A stretch of 64,000 nucleotides of DNA from a virus. Each line of letters begins with the position of its first letter. Positions within the stretch are counted from its first letter, which is position 1. Under the pieces are notes generated by a model that was given only the letters and a program-made list of their open reading frames with translations, ran no database searches and was not told the origin of the DNA. This document shows positions 51,501 to 58,460 of the stretch, piece after piece. The stretch covers positions 1 through 64,000 of IMG/VR virus record IMGVR_UViG_3300048586_000294; one strand, written 5' to 3'. The position numbers and the translations under genes were made by a program.

Positions 51501-51820
51501 GCATCTTCGAGCACATGACATGGGGACTGGGCACCCCGAACCTGCCCAAGCTGGGGGCTCGGGCCATCCTGCAACGTGGTTACGTGGACTTCCTGGGCGA
51601 CCGTGCCGGTATGTACGGTGAGCCAAGTGACGAGTGGCGGGCCGAGTGCGACAAGGTGCTGCCGTACTTCCTCAAGCAGCTGACCAAGATGGCCAAGGCA
51701 TACCAGATATGCACCGACATGGACGAGGTGTTTCGCCTCGAACACAAGGGCTGGGTGTGTGAAGCCAACCCAAGGGCCAGCTATGGCTACCTCTACCTCG
51801 ACATCTACCGCCCCGCCTAA
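51497..51820 (+). CDS. Hypothetical protein, 107 aa
   Basis: Helical centre (DEWRAECDKVLPYFLKQLTK) and aromatic C-terminus (GYLYLDIYRPA). Unknown. Its stop lies inside the next terminator hairpin. Confidence 0.66.
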   Translation: MSIFEHMTWGLGTPNLPKLGARAILQRGYVDFLGDRAGMYGEPSDEWRAECDKVLPYFLKQLTKMAKAYQICTDMDEVFRLEHKGWVCEANPRASYGYLYLDIYRPA

Positions 51821-51833
51821 CAGCGGGGTTTTT
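51811..51833 (+). terminator. Terminator fused to a conserved ribosome leader (module 2)
   Basis: CCCCGC-ctaaca-GCGGGG, TTTTT, then gtttcaaggagaaacatc and ATG 51852. The preceding stop codon is in the loop. Confidence 0.85.
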
Positions 51834-51851
51834 GTTTCAAGGAGAAACATC

Positions 51852-52397
51852 ATGAGCAAGTTCTACAACGTGGGCACGCTGGGCCGCCGTGAAGTCACGG
51901 CCCTGTTGAACAAGCTGACTCACAACGCTGCCGACAACGCCGCCCACACCCTCGACTACGTGGGCTGCAAGCTGAATCCCTACGACCAGCGCAAGGGGAA
52001 GGCCAAGGCACGACACGCCTTGCGCCGCCTCAAGAAGGCCATCAAGGCGGGCCGCATACCGGTCGAGACCAACGAGCATGGCAGTCGCATTGACCGTGGT
52101 TTCCATTCCGCTGACCGCTACTACTACGATGCGCGGCTCACCTCTGCCGATGGCTGGGAGCAATACGACACCGACCAAGATGCGTGGTATTTCGGGGTCT
52201 GGGTCAACACCACCAAGCTGGAGACCTTCACTTACGCAGAGGGGGACACACGACACCTGATTGCCCCGAGCGTTGAGGCATTCCGCGCCGAGCTGGCCGA
52301 CCTCTACAAGTTCTACCCACAAGCGCCCGCGTTTCGTTCCATCGACACCAAGACAGGGCAAGTCACCCACTACTACGAAGCCAAGCCACAAGTCTAA
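51852..52397 (+). CDS. Hypothetical protein, 181 aa
   Basis: Starts MSKFYNVGTLGRREVTALLN; a basic helical region (KGKAKARHALRRLKKAIKAG) and aromatic-rich C-terminal part. Could contact nucleic acid. No family found; the longer frame from 51759 overlaps the previous gene and the terminator and was rejected. Confidence 0.66.
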   Translation: MSKFYNVGTLGRREVTALLNKLTHNAADNAAHTLDYVGCKLNPYDQRKGKAKARHALRRLKKAIKAGRIPVETNEHGSRIDRGFHSADRYYYDARLTSADGWEQYDTDQDAWYFGVWVNTTKLETFTYAEGDTRHLIAPSVEAFRAELADLYKFYPQAPAFRSIDTKTGQVTHYYEAKPQV

Positions 52398-52410
52398 ACC
52401 TCGACCCAAC

Positions 52411-52433
52411 GCCCCTCACATGAGGGGCTTTTT
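52411..52433 (+). terminator. Terminator fused to a conserved ribosome leader (module 3)
   Basis: GCCCCTC-acat-GAGGGGC, TTTTT, then gtttcaaggagaacatc and ATG 52451 of the methyltransferase gene. Confidence 0.85.
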
Positions 52434-52450
52434 GTTTCAAGGAGAACATC

Positions 52451-53335
52451 ATGTTCAAACCAACCGTTCACTCTTACTTCTCCGGCGCTGGCCTGATGGA
52501 CACCGGCCTTATCTTCGGTGGCCTGCCCATTGCCCGCTCGTTCGAGTTAGATCCGCTGGCCTGCAAGGTGCAGGCTGCCAACCTTGGCGACCACGTTGAG
52601 AACGTGGACGTGACCCAGCTCTGTGTGACTGGCCAAGGTGAAGCGGATGTGATCATCGGCACCTACCCATGCACCAAGTACAGCAACATTGCTGACATCA
52701 AGGGCACCCGCACGGGTGACGACCTCTTCCTCCACTTCTTCCGCCACATCGCATTGATGCGGCCCGAAGTCTACGTGGTCGAGAACGTGCCTGGGATGAC
52801 CAAGTTTCCGGTGGTGATGGAGGCCATGACCCAGTTGCCGGACTATTACGTGACCACGTTCAACCCAGTGCGGGCCGAGCACATGGTTCCCCAACGCCGT
52901 GACCGGCTGATCATCATGGGCAGTCGCCGCCCGTTCACATGGAATGCCCCCGACAAGGGCAAGGTGCCAAGCCTGATGTCTCTGTTAGAACGTGACCCCG
53001 AGATAGTCATCCCGCCCTCGGTCTATGCCCGCCTCAACGGGCAGTATCGTGACAAGCCAATCATTAGTGACCCCTTTAAGGGTGACATCGCACCCACCTG
53101 CCTAGCCCACTATGCCAAGGACAAGGGCACACGGCTGGTGATAGACCCAGTGACCAGAAGGCCGCGCCCTTACACGGTTCGTGAGTACGCAAGGTTGATG
53201 GGGTTGCCTGATTTCTTCACCTTTGACGCACCCGATAGTGATGCTTACCGCATGATTGGTAATGGTGTGGTGTTCCACAAGGGTGTGTGGGTGGCAGGAG
53301 AGATCGTGAGATGCTTCACAAAACATGCAGTGTGA
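52451..53335 (+). CDS. C5-cytosine DNA methyltransferase
   Basis: 294 residues with the ordered motifs of the family: I SYFSGAGLMDTGL, IV GTYPCTKYSN (catalytic Cys), VI VENVPGM, VIII PQRRDRLIIMG, IX/X VREYARLMGL and YRMIGNGV. Transfers methyl from SAM to cytosine C5. The target-recognition region between VIII and IX is short. No restriction endonuclease is next to it, so protection of phage DNA or gene control is more likely than a restriction system. Confidence 0.93.
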   Translation: MFKPTVHSYFSGAGLMDTGLIFGGLPIARSFELDPLACKVQAANLGDHVENVDVTQLCVTGQGEADVIIGTYPCTKYSNIADIKGTRTGDDLFLHFFRHIALMRPEVYVVENVPGMTKFPVVMEAMTQLPDYYVTTFNPVRAEHMVPQRRDRLIIMGSRRPFTWNAPDKGKVPSLMSLLERDPEIVIPPSVYARLNGQYRDKPIISDPFKGDIAPTCLAHYAKDKGTRLVIDPVTRRPRPYTVREYARLMGLPDFFTFDAPDSDAYRMIGNGVVFHKGVWVAGEIVRCFTKHAV

Positions 53336-53371
53336 TATGTCAATTACAGATGGCAAAACATAACATGCCGC

Positions 53372-53400
53372 CCAAAAGGATGTGTTAATCATCCTTTTGG
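53372..53400. other. 11-bp stem hairpin after the methyltransferase
   Basis: CCAAAAGGATG/CATCCTTTTGG with a 7-nt loop. No T-run follows, so it may be an operator or RNA-stabilising hairpin instead of a terminator. The rest of 53336-53509 shows no gene. Confidence 0.55.
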
Positions 53401-53509
53401 TATGTGGTGGGTGTATTTGGTGGTGAGGGTGATTAAATAGACGCCCAATTTGTTTGATAAATCATAACCAACACACCTGTATCGGTTCGTTAAGAGGGGC
53501 AACCCATAG

Positions 53510-53713
53510 ATGTTCCAACCAGTCACCGACCCAGCGCAGTTCCCCGCCTACCTTGGCGATGGTGTCTACGCCTCCTTCGACGGCTACCAGATATGGTTGC
53601 GCACAGAGGGAATGGATGGGGTCAACGAGATCGCCATAGATGACCAGTCGTGGGCGGCGTTACTCGCCTACCGCGACAGGCTGATGGTCAAGTGTAACGA
53701 GAGCCAAGAATGA
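53510..53713 (+). CDS. Small hypothetical protein, 67 aa
   Basis: An FQPVTDPAQFPAYLG start, GYQIWLRTEGMDGVNEIAID strand region and a helical end. Unknown. Overlaps the next gene by ATGA. Confidence 0.6.
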   Translation: MFQPVTDPAQFPAYLGDGVYASFDGYQIWLRTEGMDGVNEIAIDDQSWAALLAYRDRLMVKCNESQE

Positions 53714-54420
53714 ACCACGTATTTATGAACGCCGTGCTCAGTGGCAACGCCACCGCAATGCGTCACGAGGACATCAGCGAGCTGGAATCGCTGGTCATGG
53801 AGAGCCACGGCATACCCAAGGTGGTGAGTGCCGAGGTGTTCGCCCCGTTCTCCGACAACCAGCGCATGATCCTCATGGTCAAGCACGGGCTCTACGTCTT
53901 CCCGACGACCGAGCTGGCAGGCTGGTTGATAGGCGAGTGTTGCTGGCAACCGGTCATCGAGATTGGTGCAGGCAACGGCGCACTGGCCAAGCACCTTGGC
54001 ATCAGGGCGACCGACAACTACAGCCAAGCACCTGACTACCGGCCCGAGCCCAAGCTCCAGCAGTTGTGGCTACAGGGGCAACAGGCGATGCGCCAGATGG
54101 GTCAAGCCTTCGTGACCTACGGTGACAACGTGGAGCGCCGTGAGGCAATGGATGCGGTCATCAAGCACAAGCCCGAGGTGGTGTACGGCCTGTTCATCAC
54201 CCACAAGTACCGCTCTGGCGACCAAGACGGCAACGTGTTTGGCGTGGAAGAGGACAAGATCATCCGCCGTGCCGATTACATCATGGTTGGCAATGCCAAG
54301 ACCCACCGCAACAAGCGCATCTTGGCGTTGCCCCACGAAGAGTACCGAATACCTGGGCTTGTGACCCGCAGTGCAGATCAGGAGTTGAACCGGATATGGA
54401 AATGGAAGAAGACGCGGTAA
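53710..54420 (+). CDS. SAM-dependent methyltransferase-like protein
   Basis: 236 residues with motif I VIEIGAGNGALAKHLG (about residues 80-95) after an N-terminal helical domain. The following region has ATDNYSQAPDY and a central VVYGLFITHKYRSG strand, compatible with a Rossmann methyltransferase whose substrate is unknown. A second methyltransferase close to the C5 enzyme suggests DNA or protein modification by this arm. Confidence 0.7.
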   Translation: MNHVFMNAVLSGNATAMRHEDISELESLVMESHGIPKVVSAEVFAPFSDNQRMILMVKHGLYVFPTTELAGWLIGECCWQPVIEIGAGNGALAKHLGIRATDNYSQAPDYRPEPKLQQLWLQGQQAMRQMGQAFVTYGDNVERREAMDAVIKHKPEVVYGLFITHKYRSGDQDGNVFGVEEDKIIRRADYIMVGNAKTHRNKRILALPHEEYRIPGLVTRSADQELNRIWKWKKTR

Positions 54421-54791
54421 TCGAAGGGCTCAGTTTCAACCCCAAGAACGAGCAGTGGATGGCCACCTACATGGGGCAGCGTGTGGCCTACAGTGAGCGG
54501 CGCTTTGGCAAGGCAGCCAAGCGGCTGGCCGAGCGGGCCTTACTTGCCTTGCAGGCTGGCACCTATGACGAGGTGAAGGACAACCTGCTGTTCAAGCAGT
54601 CGTACAACATCGACCTCGCCGCCAAGATGCTGAACCTGCATGTGGGTGAGCTGCGCCGCTGGCTGCTCAACGGGGTGGTGCGTGGCAAGGAGATCATGCC
54701 GCCAAGAAGGGATGACTACAGGGGGGCAGACAAATTCACCGGCTACGAATTGATCGTGGCACGGGAGAGCCTAAAGGGGATCACATGGTAA
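54396..54791 (+). CDS. Hypothetical DNA-binding-like protein, 131 aa
   Basis: An AP2-like or integrase-arm-like opening (SFNPKNEQWMATYMGQRVAY) followed by a helix-turn-helix segment IDLAAKMLNLHVGELRRWLL. Overlaps the preceding gene by 25 nt, unusually long for this phage; ATG 54402 is an alternative start. Confidence 0.62.
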   Translation: MEMEEDAVIEGLSFNPKNEQWMATYMGQRVAYSERRFGKAAKRLAERALLALQAGTYDEVKDNLLFKQSYNIDLAAKMLNLHVGELRRWLLNGVVRGKEIMPPRRDDYRGADKFTGYELIVARESLKGITW

Positions 54792-55096
54792 CGCTAAGGA
54801 TGGGGCAACTGGTTGAAGCCGGTGAACCCGTGATGGATGAATTGCCCAACGAGATTGGGGTGTGCCTGCACATAGACGAGGACTATTACGGCCTGTTGTT
54901 TCGGGGTGGCAGCTATGACGAGTTCACCCAAGCGCAGCTGGCCGAGTTCAAGATCCGCCCGTTGGCACTGGTCGATGAAGCTGCCGCCAAGCACACCTTC
55001 ACAGGGGTTGTTGATGCGATGTTCTGTGTCAGTCGTGGCCAGTTCCTGACCTTTACCTCGTCGGTGTTCCCGAACGGGAGGCCGTATGCTGACTAG
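54785..55096 (+). CDS. Hypothetical protein, 103 aa
   Basis: Short beta-rich protein (IGVCLHIDEDYYGLLFRGG, CVSRGQFLTFTSSVF). No family found. Overlaps both neighbours. Confidence 0.6.
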   Translation: MVTLRMGQLVEAGEPVMDELPNEIGVCLHIDEDYYGLLFRGGSYDEFTQAQLAEFKIRPLALVDEAAAKHTFTGVVDAMFCVSRGQFLTFTSSVFPNGRPYAD

Positions 55097-55397
55097 GTTC
55101 GAGCGGTTGGAGTTCTTCATCCACCCGATGGCGCAGGATTTGGCTGACTTGGGCAAGGACTACGAAGACATCGCCGCGCAGATGGCCAAGATGGGGGTGA
55201 CACCGGAGGACTTCGGCCACCAAGCCATTGAAGAGAGTAGCGAGCTGCATTTGAGCGTGGTGCGTGGCAAATACTGGGGGCCAGGATATTTGGCCATGAT
55301 CACCCGCCTCGACAATGGACATGTGGTGGCGATGGGTGAACGGATGACGCCCGAAGAAGTGGATGGCCTGATGGCAAGGATGGATGATCAACTATGA
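55086..55397 (+). CDS. Hypothetical protein, 103 aa
   Basis: A helical acidic N-terminus (DLADLGKDYEDIAAQMAKMG) and a compact C-terminal half. Unknown. Overlaps the previous gene by 11 nt and the next microprotein by ATGA. Confidence 0.6.
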   Translation: MLTRFERLEFFIHPMAQDLADLGKDYEDIAAQMAKMGVTPEDFGHQAIEESSELHLSVVRGKYWGPGYLAMITRLDNGHVVAMGERMTPEEVDGLMARMDDQL

Positions 55398-55462
55398 GCA
55401 AGCGGCGTTATTCACAGCATTGCCCCCAATGCACAACACAGGGAGGACGATTCCATGATTGA
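55394..55462 (+). CDS. Microprotein, 22 aa, CxxC
   Basis: A 22-codon frame beginning MSKRRYSQHCPQCTTQGG. ATG overlaps the previous stop (ATGA), its stop overlaps the next gene, and its sequence supplies that gene's GGAGG site. The HCPQC pair may bind metal. It may also serve chiefly to couple translation. Confidence 0.5.
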   Translation: MSKRRYSQHCPQCTTQGGRFHD

Positions 55463-55841
55463 AGAAACTATCGGGTTGAGCGGTGTCCAGCTGGCCGACG
55501 ACGAACAGATGTATATACAGGGTGACAATCTGGTGTCCATCCGGCCAAGCGGGATGCACGTCATCCCCCTTAGCGATCTGCCTACCTTCATCATTGCCTT
55601 GCAAGAGGTGGTCAAGTGGCGTGAACGTGAGCGCGACCCCGAGGCACAGCGCAAGACGCACAAGTTGTTTACCATCCCAGTGAGCAGCCTCAGTGAGGCC
55701 GAGATGTATATGTCGGTCTTGCAGATGTTCAAGCTGGTTCCCCAGGATTGCGTGTTGGCGGGAGTCAAACCTCGCGCTGGCGTTGACGCAATATACGTGA
55801 GCCCCGTACCGAAACAGTTGATGAACGGTAAGGCTCAGTAA
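55455..55841 (+). CDS. Hypothetical protein, 128 aa
   Basis: VSIRPSGMHVIPLSDLPTFI, a basic helical middle (EVVKWRERERDPEAQRK) and a VLAGVKPRAGVDAIYVS end. No family found. A terminator follows. Confidence 0.62.
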   Translation: MIEETIGLSGVQLADDEQMYIQGDNLVSIRPSGMHVIPLSDLPTFIIALQEVVKWRERERDPEAQRKTHKLFTIPVSSLSEAEMYMSVLQMFKLVPQDCVLAGVKPRAGVDAIYVSPVPKQLMNGKAQ

Positions 55842-55871
55842 GTCCGCCTTGTAGTAAGTGGTGTCAGTTTT

Positions 55872-55895
55872 CCCCGCCTTCGTGCGGGGTTTTTT
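55872..55895 (+). terminator. Terminator after the 55455 gene
   Basis: CCCCGC-cttcgt-GCGGGG then TTTTTT. Confidence 0.88.
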
Positions 55896-55900
55896 GTCGA

Positions 55901-55926
55901 GTTCCCCTGCAAATGAACAGGGGAAC
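55901..55926 (-). terminator. Hairpin ending the minus-strand membrane gene
   Basis: GTTCCCCTG/CAGGGGAAC, 9-bp stem, 8-nt loop, lying just after the stop codon of 55932..56138 in its own direction. Confidence 0.55.
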
Positions 55927-55931
55927 CAAAT

Positions 55932-56138
55932 TTACTTGGAGAAGTAAATCCATGCCATGCCTGACAGCGCCAACGCAAGCATGATGGTGAGCGACATTCT
56001 CTCAGAGCTATCAACGCTTTGAGCACAAGGATTACAAACCAGTGTGTCTTTGCGATCGTCTCTATTCCCTGTCTTCAAACGGCGGATCTGCCCGTGTTCG
56101 TTGGCAAGATTCCGACCACATTTACCGCAATGTGACAT
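55932..56138 (-). CDS. Zinc-ribbon single-TM protein, opposite strand
   Basis: 68 residues: SHCGKCGRNL and CNPC make a zinc ribbon, then a C-terminal membrane helix (SLTIMLALALSGMAWIYF). GAGGA precedes ATG 56138. It is the only minus-strand gene in the right arm and probably expressed independently of it, as expected for a moron. Function unknown. Confidence 0.66.
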   Translation of the reverse strand: MSHCGKCGRNLANEHGQIRRLKTGNRDDRKDTLVCNPCAQSVDSSERMSLTIMLALALSGMAWIYFSK

Positions 56139-56225
56139 AGTTCCTCTCTTGTAGTTATAACCAGGAAGTGGCCCAAACGAGTTCGGCCTCGTCGATTATT
56201 ACACGCATACAGAACCATGTTAAGG

Positions 56226-56280
56226 GAGACCCTAAAGGGTCTCTTAAATCTTGGGCTGACCATTCCGGTCGGCCCTTTTT
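56226..56280 (+). ncRNA. Two-hairpin element R3, ending in a terminator
   Basis: GAGACCC-TAAA-GGGTCTC (56226-56243), linker ttaaatctt, GGGCTGACC-attcc-GGTCGGCCC (56253-56275), TTTTT, then a ribosome site GGAGG before ATG 56299. Confidence 0.65.
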
Positions 56281-56298
56281 ACATCTGGAGGAAATGTG

Positions 56299-56382
56299 AT
56301 GAACACCGATGTGAACACTCAAGCCAACGAGTTGAAAGTCATGATGTGCTGTCTCACCCGAAGCACTGGTCTTCATAGGTGA
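56299..56382 (+). CDS. Short frame after R3, 27 aa
   Basis: MNTDVNTQANELKVMMCCLT, with a strong GGAGG site. It may be a leader peptide or the start of a gene lost by deletion; nothing in 56383-56500 continues it. Confidence 0.4.
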   Translation: MNTDVNTQANELKVMMCCLTRSTGLHR

Positions 56383-56596
56383 GTAGACCGGTGCACGAAG
56401 CCGACTGAGGCGGGCGAGCGAAGCGAGTACGCTGAAGGAGGCGGAGGCCAAGAGCGAGAGTCACATACCAAGACGGAGGGGTGATAGGTGTGTCATGTGA
56501 TTTAAGTGAGGGGTTCACATTTTTTGATGTGTGGTAGAAATCACCCAAAAAGATGTGGACTTGGGCGTTGTGATTTTTTAATGTGAGGACTATCAA
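56383..56596. promoter_or_regulatory. Non-coding region with repeated operator-like motif before the CobS-like gene
   Basis: TGTGATTTAAGTGAGG (56496-56511) and TGTGATTTTTTAATGTGAGG (56569-56588) are related direct copies, and CACAT-6-ATGTG (56516-56531) is an inverted repeat between them. Suggests regulated transcription of the AAA+/VWA pair. The first 80 bp are GC-rich and purine-rich, with no gene. Confidence 0.45.
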
Positions 56597-57844
56597 ATGA
56601 ACGATGTAGATAATACTCTTATGGAGCCAGTTGCGATCGCCTCATTGATCATTGAAGCCAGCAAGCACGTCAACAAAACGTGGCAGGAGCTGGCCGAATT
56701 GGCGTCAGGCTGGTTGATAATCCATGGGCTGGAGACGCAGGTTAGCAAACAAGACCTCGCCTCACTGGCGGCTTGCATGAGGTTTACCGGCAAGCCCAAC
56801 GCCCCTGATGCTGGCGACCGTGACTCGTTCTTTGAGTTCATCGGCATCAAGCGAAAGCCCAGGGAAGACCTGGGTGCTGGGGTATCGGTCGAGATAGACG
56901 GGTGCAAGGGGACGTTGCGTTATCGTCTGGCCAAGGACATATTCGATACCACGCTACACATACCCATTCCCACCATTGAATGGGCTGAACAAGCCCCGCA
57001 CTCCGTCCCCCAGATCAATCCCTTCTACGAAGTCACTCCGACTTTTCACGATGTCTTGACCGCGCTGGCTATGGGCTTTCGCTCATGGTTGTTCGGTCAT
57101 ACCGGCACAGGTAAGACGGCGGCTATCAGGGAAATCTGCGCACGCTGCGGCTTGCCGCTTGTGCGCATCAACTTCGATTCGGAAATGACCCGTGCTGATC
57201 TCGTTGGCAAGACCGAGCTGCTTAACGATGGCGGCACGACCGTGAGCCGGTTCATTGAGGGGGTGCTCCCTCGTGCTCTCCCGCATGTTGGGGTAGTGCT
57301 GCTCGATGAACTGGACTTCATCCGGCCCGACCTTGCCTACGTCATGCAGGCGGTGCTTGAGGGCGATGAACTGGTGCTGACTGGTGACAACGGACGCTGT
57401 GTGCCAGTGCATCCCCAGTGCTGGATAGTGGCTGCTGCGAATACCTGTGGCCAAGGTGATGATGTGGGCCTGTACCGTGGGGCGCGTGAGCAATCCGCTG
57501 CATTCCTCAACCGCTTCCAGACCTTCATCGAGTTTGAATACATGGAGTGGGCCAAGGAGGCCGCCTTGCTGGAGCGGGAAACCCGCTTGCCTATGCACCT
57601 GTGCGAGAAGCTGTGCCTCTACGCCAAGGAACATCGTGAGGCGTTCAGCAGGCGTGAAGTCCTCACTCCATTCTCGTATCGCCAGCTGGCCACGATGGCC
57701 AACCGGCTGATGTTCTTGTCCCGCCACTCGGGCGAGCCACCGAAGGACGGCATGATGGACGCCATGGAGCTGGTCATCCTCAACGCTATGCCTGTCTATG
57801 AGCGCGTCAAGATGGCGGGTATAGCGCAACGGTTAAGCATCTAA
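56597..57844 (+). CDS. CobS-like AAA+ ATPase
   Basis: 415 residues. An N-terminal helical domain (1-150), then Walker A GHTGTGKTA (167-175), RADLVGKTELL, Walker B VVLLDELDF (233-241), sensor-1 IVAAANT (277-283) and an arginine-finger region NRFQTFIEFEY. This is the MoxR/CobS clade, ATPases that work with VWA proteins such as CobT to insert metals or remodel targets. The downstream VWA gene makes a complete pair, but no metal-chelatase large subunit is nearby. Known for some large phages; role there is unsettled. Confidence 0.85.
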   Translation: MNDVDNTLMEPVAIASLIIEASKHVNKTWQELAELASGWLIIHGLETQVSKQDLASLAACMRFTGKPNAPDAGDRDSFFEFIGIKRKPREDLGAGVSVEIDGCKGTLRYRLAKDIFDTTLHIPIPTIEWAEQAPHSVPQINPFYEVTPTFHDVLTALAMGFRSWLFGHTGTGKTAAIREICARCGLPLVRINFDSEMTRADLVGKTELLNDGGTTVSRFIEGVLPRALPHVGVVLLDELDFIRPDLAYVMQAVLEGDELVLTGDNGRCVPVHPQCWIVAAANTCGQGDDVGLYRGAREQSAAFLNRFQTFIEFEYMEWAKEAALLERETRLPMHLCEKLCLYAKEHREAFSRREVLTPFSYRQLATMANRLMFLSRHSGEPPKDGMMDAMELVILNAMPVYERVKMAGIAQRLSI

Positions 57845-57854
57845 GGAGGATGTG

Positions 57855-57959
57855 ATGGGTTTGAAAGTCAGCCTGACCCCAGGCGAAAGGTGGTCAGGGA
57901 TGTTTGTTATCACCCTCGGGTGTACCAAGGAAGGAGAGAAAGATGTTGTCTATTGGTGA
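57855..57959 (+). CDS. Microprotein between AAA+ and VWA genes, 34 aa
   Basis: MGLKVSLTPGERWSGMFVIT, a beta-like sequence with AAGGAGG at best spacing and an overlap of 17 nt with the next gene. It resembles a short carbon-storage-type strand pattern without certain assignment. Confidence 0.5.
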   Translation: MGLKVSLTPGERWSGMFVITLGCTKEGEKDVVYW

Positions 57960-58200
57960 GTTGGTTATGCGTGGAGATCGCGGTGATTGGTATCGGTTTT
58001 TTCGCCGTTCTCGTTGTCACGAAACCTTGGATACTGCCATGAAACGGGTCGAGCGTGAGCTTGAACAGAGCGGTGCCAAGGTGGCCAAGCTGGCAGACAT
58101 GTACCTTGCCTACGATGACCGTGAGCAAGAGCTGTACCGTGAACGCGCCCCGTTGCTGCGCAGGGATACCCCCAACGCAAAAAGCTGGGGGTTCTTCTAA
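57943..58200 (+). CDS. Hypothetical basic helical protein, 85 aa
   Basis: MLSIGELVMRGDRGDWYRFF then a long charged helix with a Tyr-rich part (YLAYDDREQELYRERAP). ATG 57943 has GGAGAG. The stop overlaps the next start (TAATG). Confidence 0.62.
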   Translation: MLSIGELVMRGDRGDWYRFFRRSRCHETLDTAMKRVERELEQSGAKVAKLADMYLAYDDREQELYRERAPLLRRDTPNAKSWGFF

Positions 58201-58400
58201 TGGCGTCTCCCCCCTTCGTTCAATTCAAGAAGACCCACAAGGAACTCAAGATCATGTGTGAAGAGTGCGGCGTGGTGTTCACTCAGATGACCGAAGAGAT
58301 CCGACCAAGGGCATTCGTGACATGCCCATGTGGCCGGTCATCCTTTGACTGGGGGGATGGGTACTACACCCGTTCCATCGGCAAAGCGAAGCGAATGTAA
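58200..58400 (+). CDS. Zinc-ribbon protein, 66 aa
   Basis: Two Cys pairs CEEC and CPC with Gly after each (MCEECGVVF ... VTCPCGRSS) form a zinc ribbon, as in small phage nucleic-acid-binding or transcription-linked proteins. Ends in a basic tail before a terminator. Confidence 0.66.
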   Translation: MASPPFVQFKKTHKELKIMCEECGVVFTQMTEEIRPRAFVTCPCGRSSFDWGDGYYTRSIGKAKRM

Positions 58401-58415
58401 CTCAGCGTTAGCAAC

Positions 58416-58440
58416 GGGGGCCAGAACGGCCCCCTTTTTT
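58416..58440 (+). terminator. Terminator before the VWA gene
   Basis: GGGGGCC-agaac-GGCCCCC then TTTTTT, followed by tatgtcatggagat and the start codon: another terminator joined to a ribosome site, but with a different leader. Confidence 0.85.
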
Positions 58441-58460
58441 TATGTCATGGAGATATGAAA

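Noticed and set aside
54396-54480. AP2 domain at the start of the 131-residue protein
   Set aside because: Only a short stretch is suggestive; no full domain could be traced.
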